Source: Rhodospirillales bacterium (GTDB lineage Bacteria; Pseudomonadota; Alphaproteobacteria; Rhodospirillales; Casp-alpha2). Taken from it: a stretch of DNA of 6,212 nt. The position numbers and the translations under genes are program-made. The first letter of the stretch is position 1. Every line of letters begins with the position of its first letter. Under the pieces are notes generated by a model. The model was not told the DNA's origin, searched no databases, and was given only the letters and a program-made list of their open reading frames with translations. Shown here one piece after another: positions 5,680 through 6,212 of this stretch. The DNA lies in the NCBI GenBank assembly GCA_021775275.1, contig JAJFIE010000464.1:1-6212 (forward strand). Reading direction: 5' to 3'.

Positions 5680-6212
5680 GACACCCCCCCGGTACGGGGA
5701 GAATCGGAGGCCGGCTCAATCACGGCCTGACCAACCATCTGGTCAGCCTCGCGACAAATGTCGTTCAGCGCCTCTTCTATCCGGTAACGGTATTCTTCCT
5801 GCATCTCGTCATCAGCATCGCGGGGAATATCAATAGGCTCACCCCACACGAATACGCCCCGGAAAAACGGCCAGGCAACAATAAACCGGTCCCACGAACC
5901 CAATACCCGACAACGGGAAACGCTGTAGGTCGCGGGAATAACAGGCGCACCGGACAGACGAGCCACCGCGACAACACCGTCGCTGGCACGCATGCGGGGG
6001 CCACGCGGACCGTCGGGCGTGATGCCTACGTACTCCCCCGCTTTGAGCACGCCCATCATCCGTTTCAGGGCCGCAGCGCCGCCTTTGGAACTGGACCCTG
6101 TCACCGTATGAATCCCCAGATGCCCTACCGTCTTGGCGATCAATTGGCCATCGCGGTGCCCGGAGATCAGCATGTGGATCGTCATACCCTGCTTCCACGC
6201 ATGCGGCATCAG
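5676..6212 (-). CDS. DUF374 lysophospholipid acyltransferase family protein (5' end outside window)
   Basis: The C-terminal 178 codons or so of a DUF374 protein, a branch of the glycerophospholipid acyltransferase superfamily found beside lipid A genes. The frame stays open to the right edge (a CTG codon at 6210-6212), so the ATG at 6207-6209 is internal: the LMPHAW block is mid-protein in the family. Numbered from that Met, the visible motifs are SGHRDG (16-21, the catalytic histidine region), TGSSSKGG (37-44), TPDGPRGPR (64-72), SWDRF (105-109) and WGEPI (122-126). A polar tail of about 45 residues ends in TGGVS. The stop overlaps the lpxK start by ATGA. The substrate is not known; a role in envelope lipid acylation is inferred from family and neighbours. 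Full-length relatives are about 210-240 residues, so little is missing. Confidence 0.92.
   Translation of the reverse strand: MMPHAWKQGMTIHMLISGHRDGQLIAKTVGHLGIHTVTGSSSKGGAAALKRMMGVLKAGEYVGITPDGPRGPRMRASDGVVAVARLSGAPVIPATYSVSRCRVLGSWDRFIVAWPFFRGVFVWGEPIDIPRDADDEMQEEYRYRIEEALNDICREADQMVGQAVIEPASDSPRTGGVS
5684..5690 (-). promoter_or_regulatory. G7-tract ribosome-binding site of lpxK
   Basis: Seven consecutive G (- strand, within CCGGGGGGG) end 4 bases before the lpxK ATG, inside the last codons of the DUF374 gene. No purine-rich AGGAGG-like site is seen. The tract can also fold with CCCC at 5696-5699 into a small hairpin closed by GTACC. Confidence 0.4.

Overview
The window looks like a chromosomal segment of an alphaproteobacterium, probably Rhodospirillales-like or a related marine lineage. 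This rests on the alphaproteobacterial style of the XseA C-terminus (lysine-rich tail ending QGSLL), the M23 protein and the lipid A genes. Genus cannot be fixed from the sequence alone. The flanking genes are GC-rich (two hand-counted 60-base lines in xseA gave 72% and 62%). The central transporter gene and the gaps beside it are clearly poorer in GC.

Layout. On the + strand, the 3' part of xseA (exonuclease VII large subunit) enters from the left edge. It is joined by a 4-base ATGA overlap to a secreted M23 (LytM-type) peptidase gene. After a 311-base AT-rich gap, which carries a perfect 11-bp inverted repeat and a short direct repeat, comes a + strand gene for a Tat-exported family 5 (peptide/nickel/opine type) ABC substrate-binding protein. 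A hairpin terminator follows it at about 3648-3684. On the - strand, reading leftwards from the right edge, lie a truncated DUF374 acyltransferase gene, lpxK (lipid A 4'-kinase) and an LpxL/HtrB-type lipid A acyltransferase gene. These three are tightly overlapped and surely form one operon. It converges on the + strand genes across a 206-base gap.

How the parts fit. The two outer blocks are envelope and housekeeping genes. The - strand operon finishes lipid A (4'-phosphorylation, then secondary acylation, plus an uncharacterised acyltransferase), and the M23 protein probably acts on peptidoglycan in the periplasm. The substrate-binding protein stands alone, with no permease or ATPase in the window. 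Its lower GC and AT-rich borders suggest it arrived separately between the two conserved blocks.

I found no RNA gene, CRISPR array, insertion sequence or defence system. The points most worth a second look are the operator-like palindrome upstream of the orphan binding protein, the G-tract ribosome-binding sites at both lipid A junctions, the direct DUF374-lpxK junction without waaA, and a promoter-like and micro-ORF-like block at 3707-3757.
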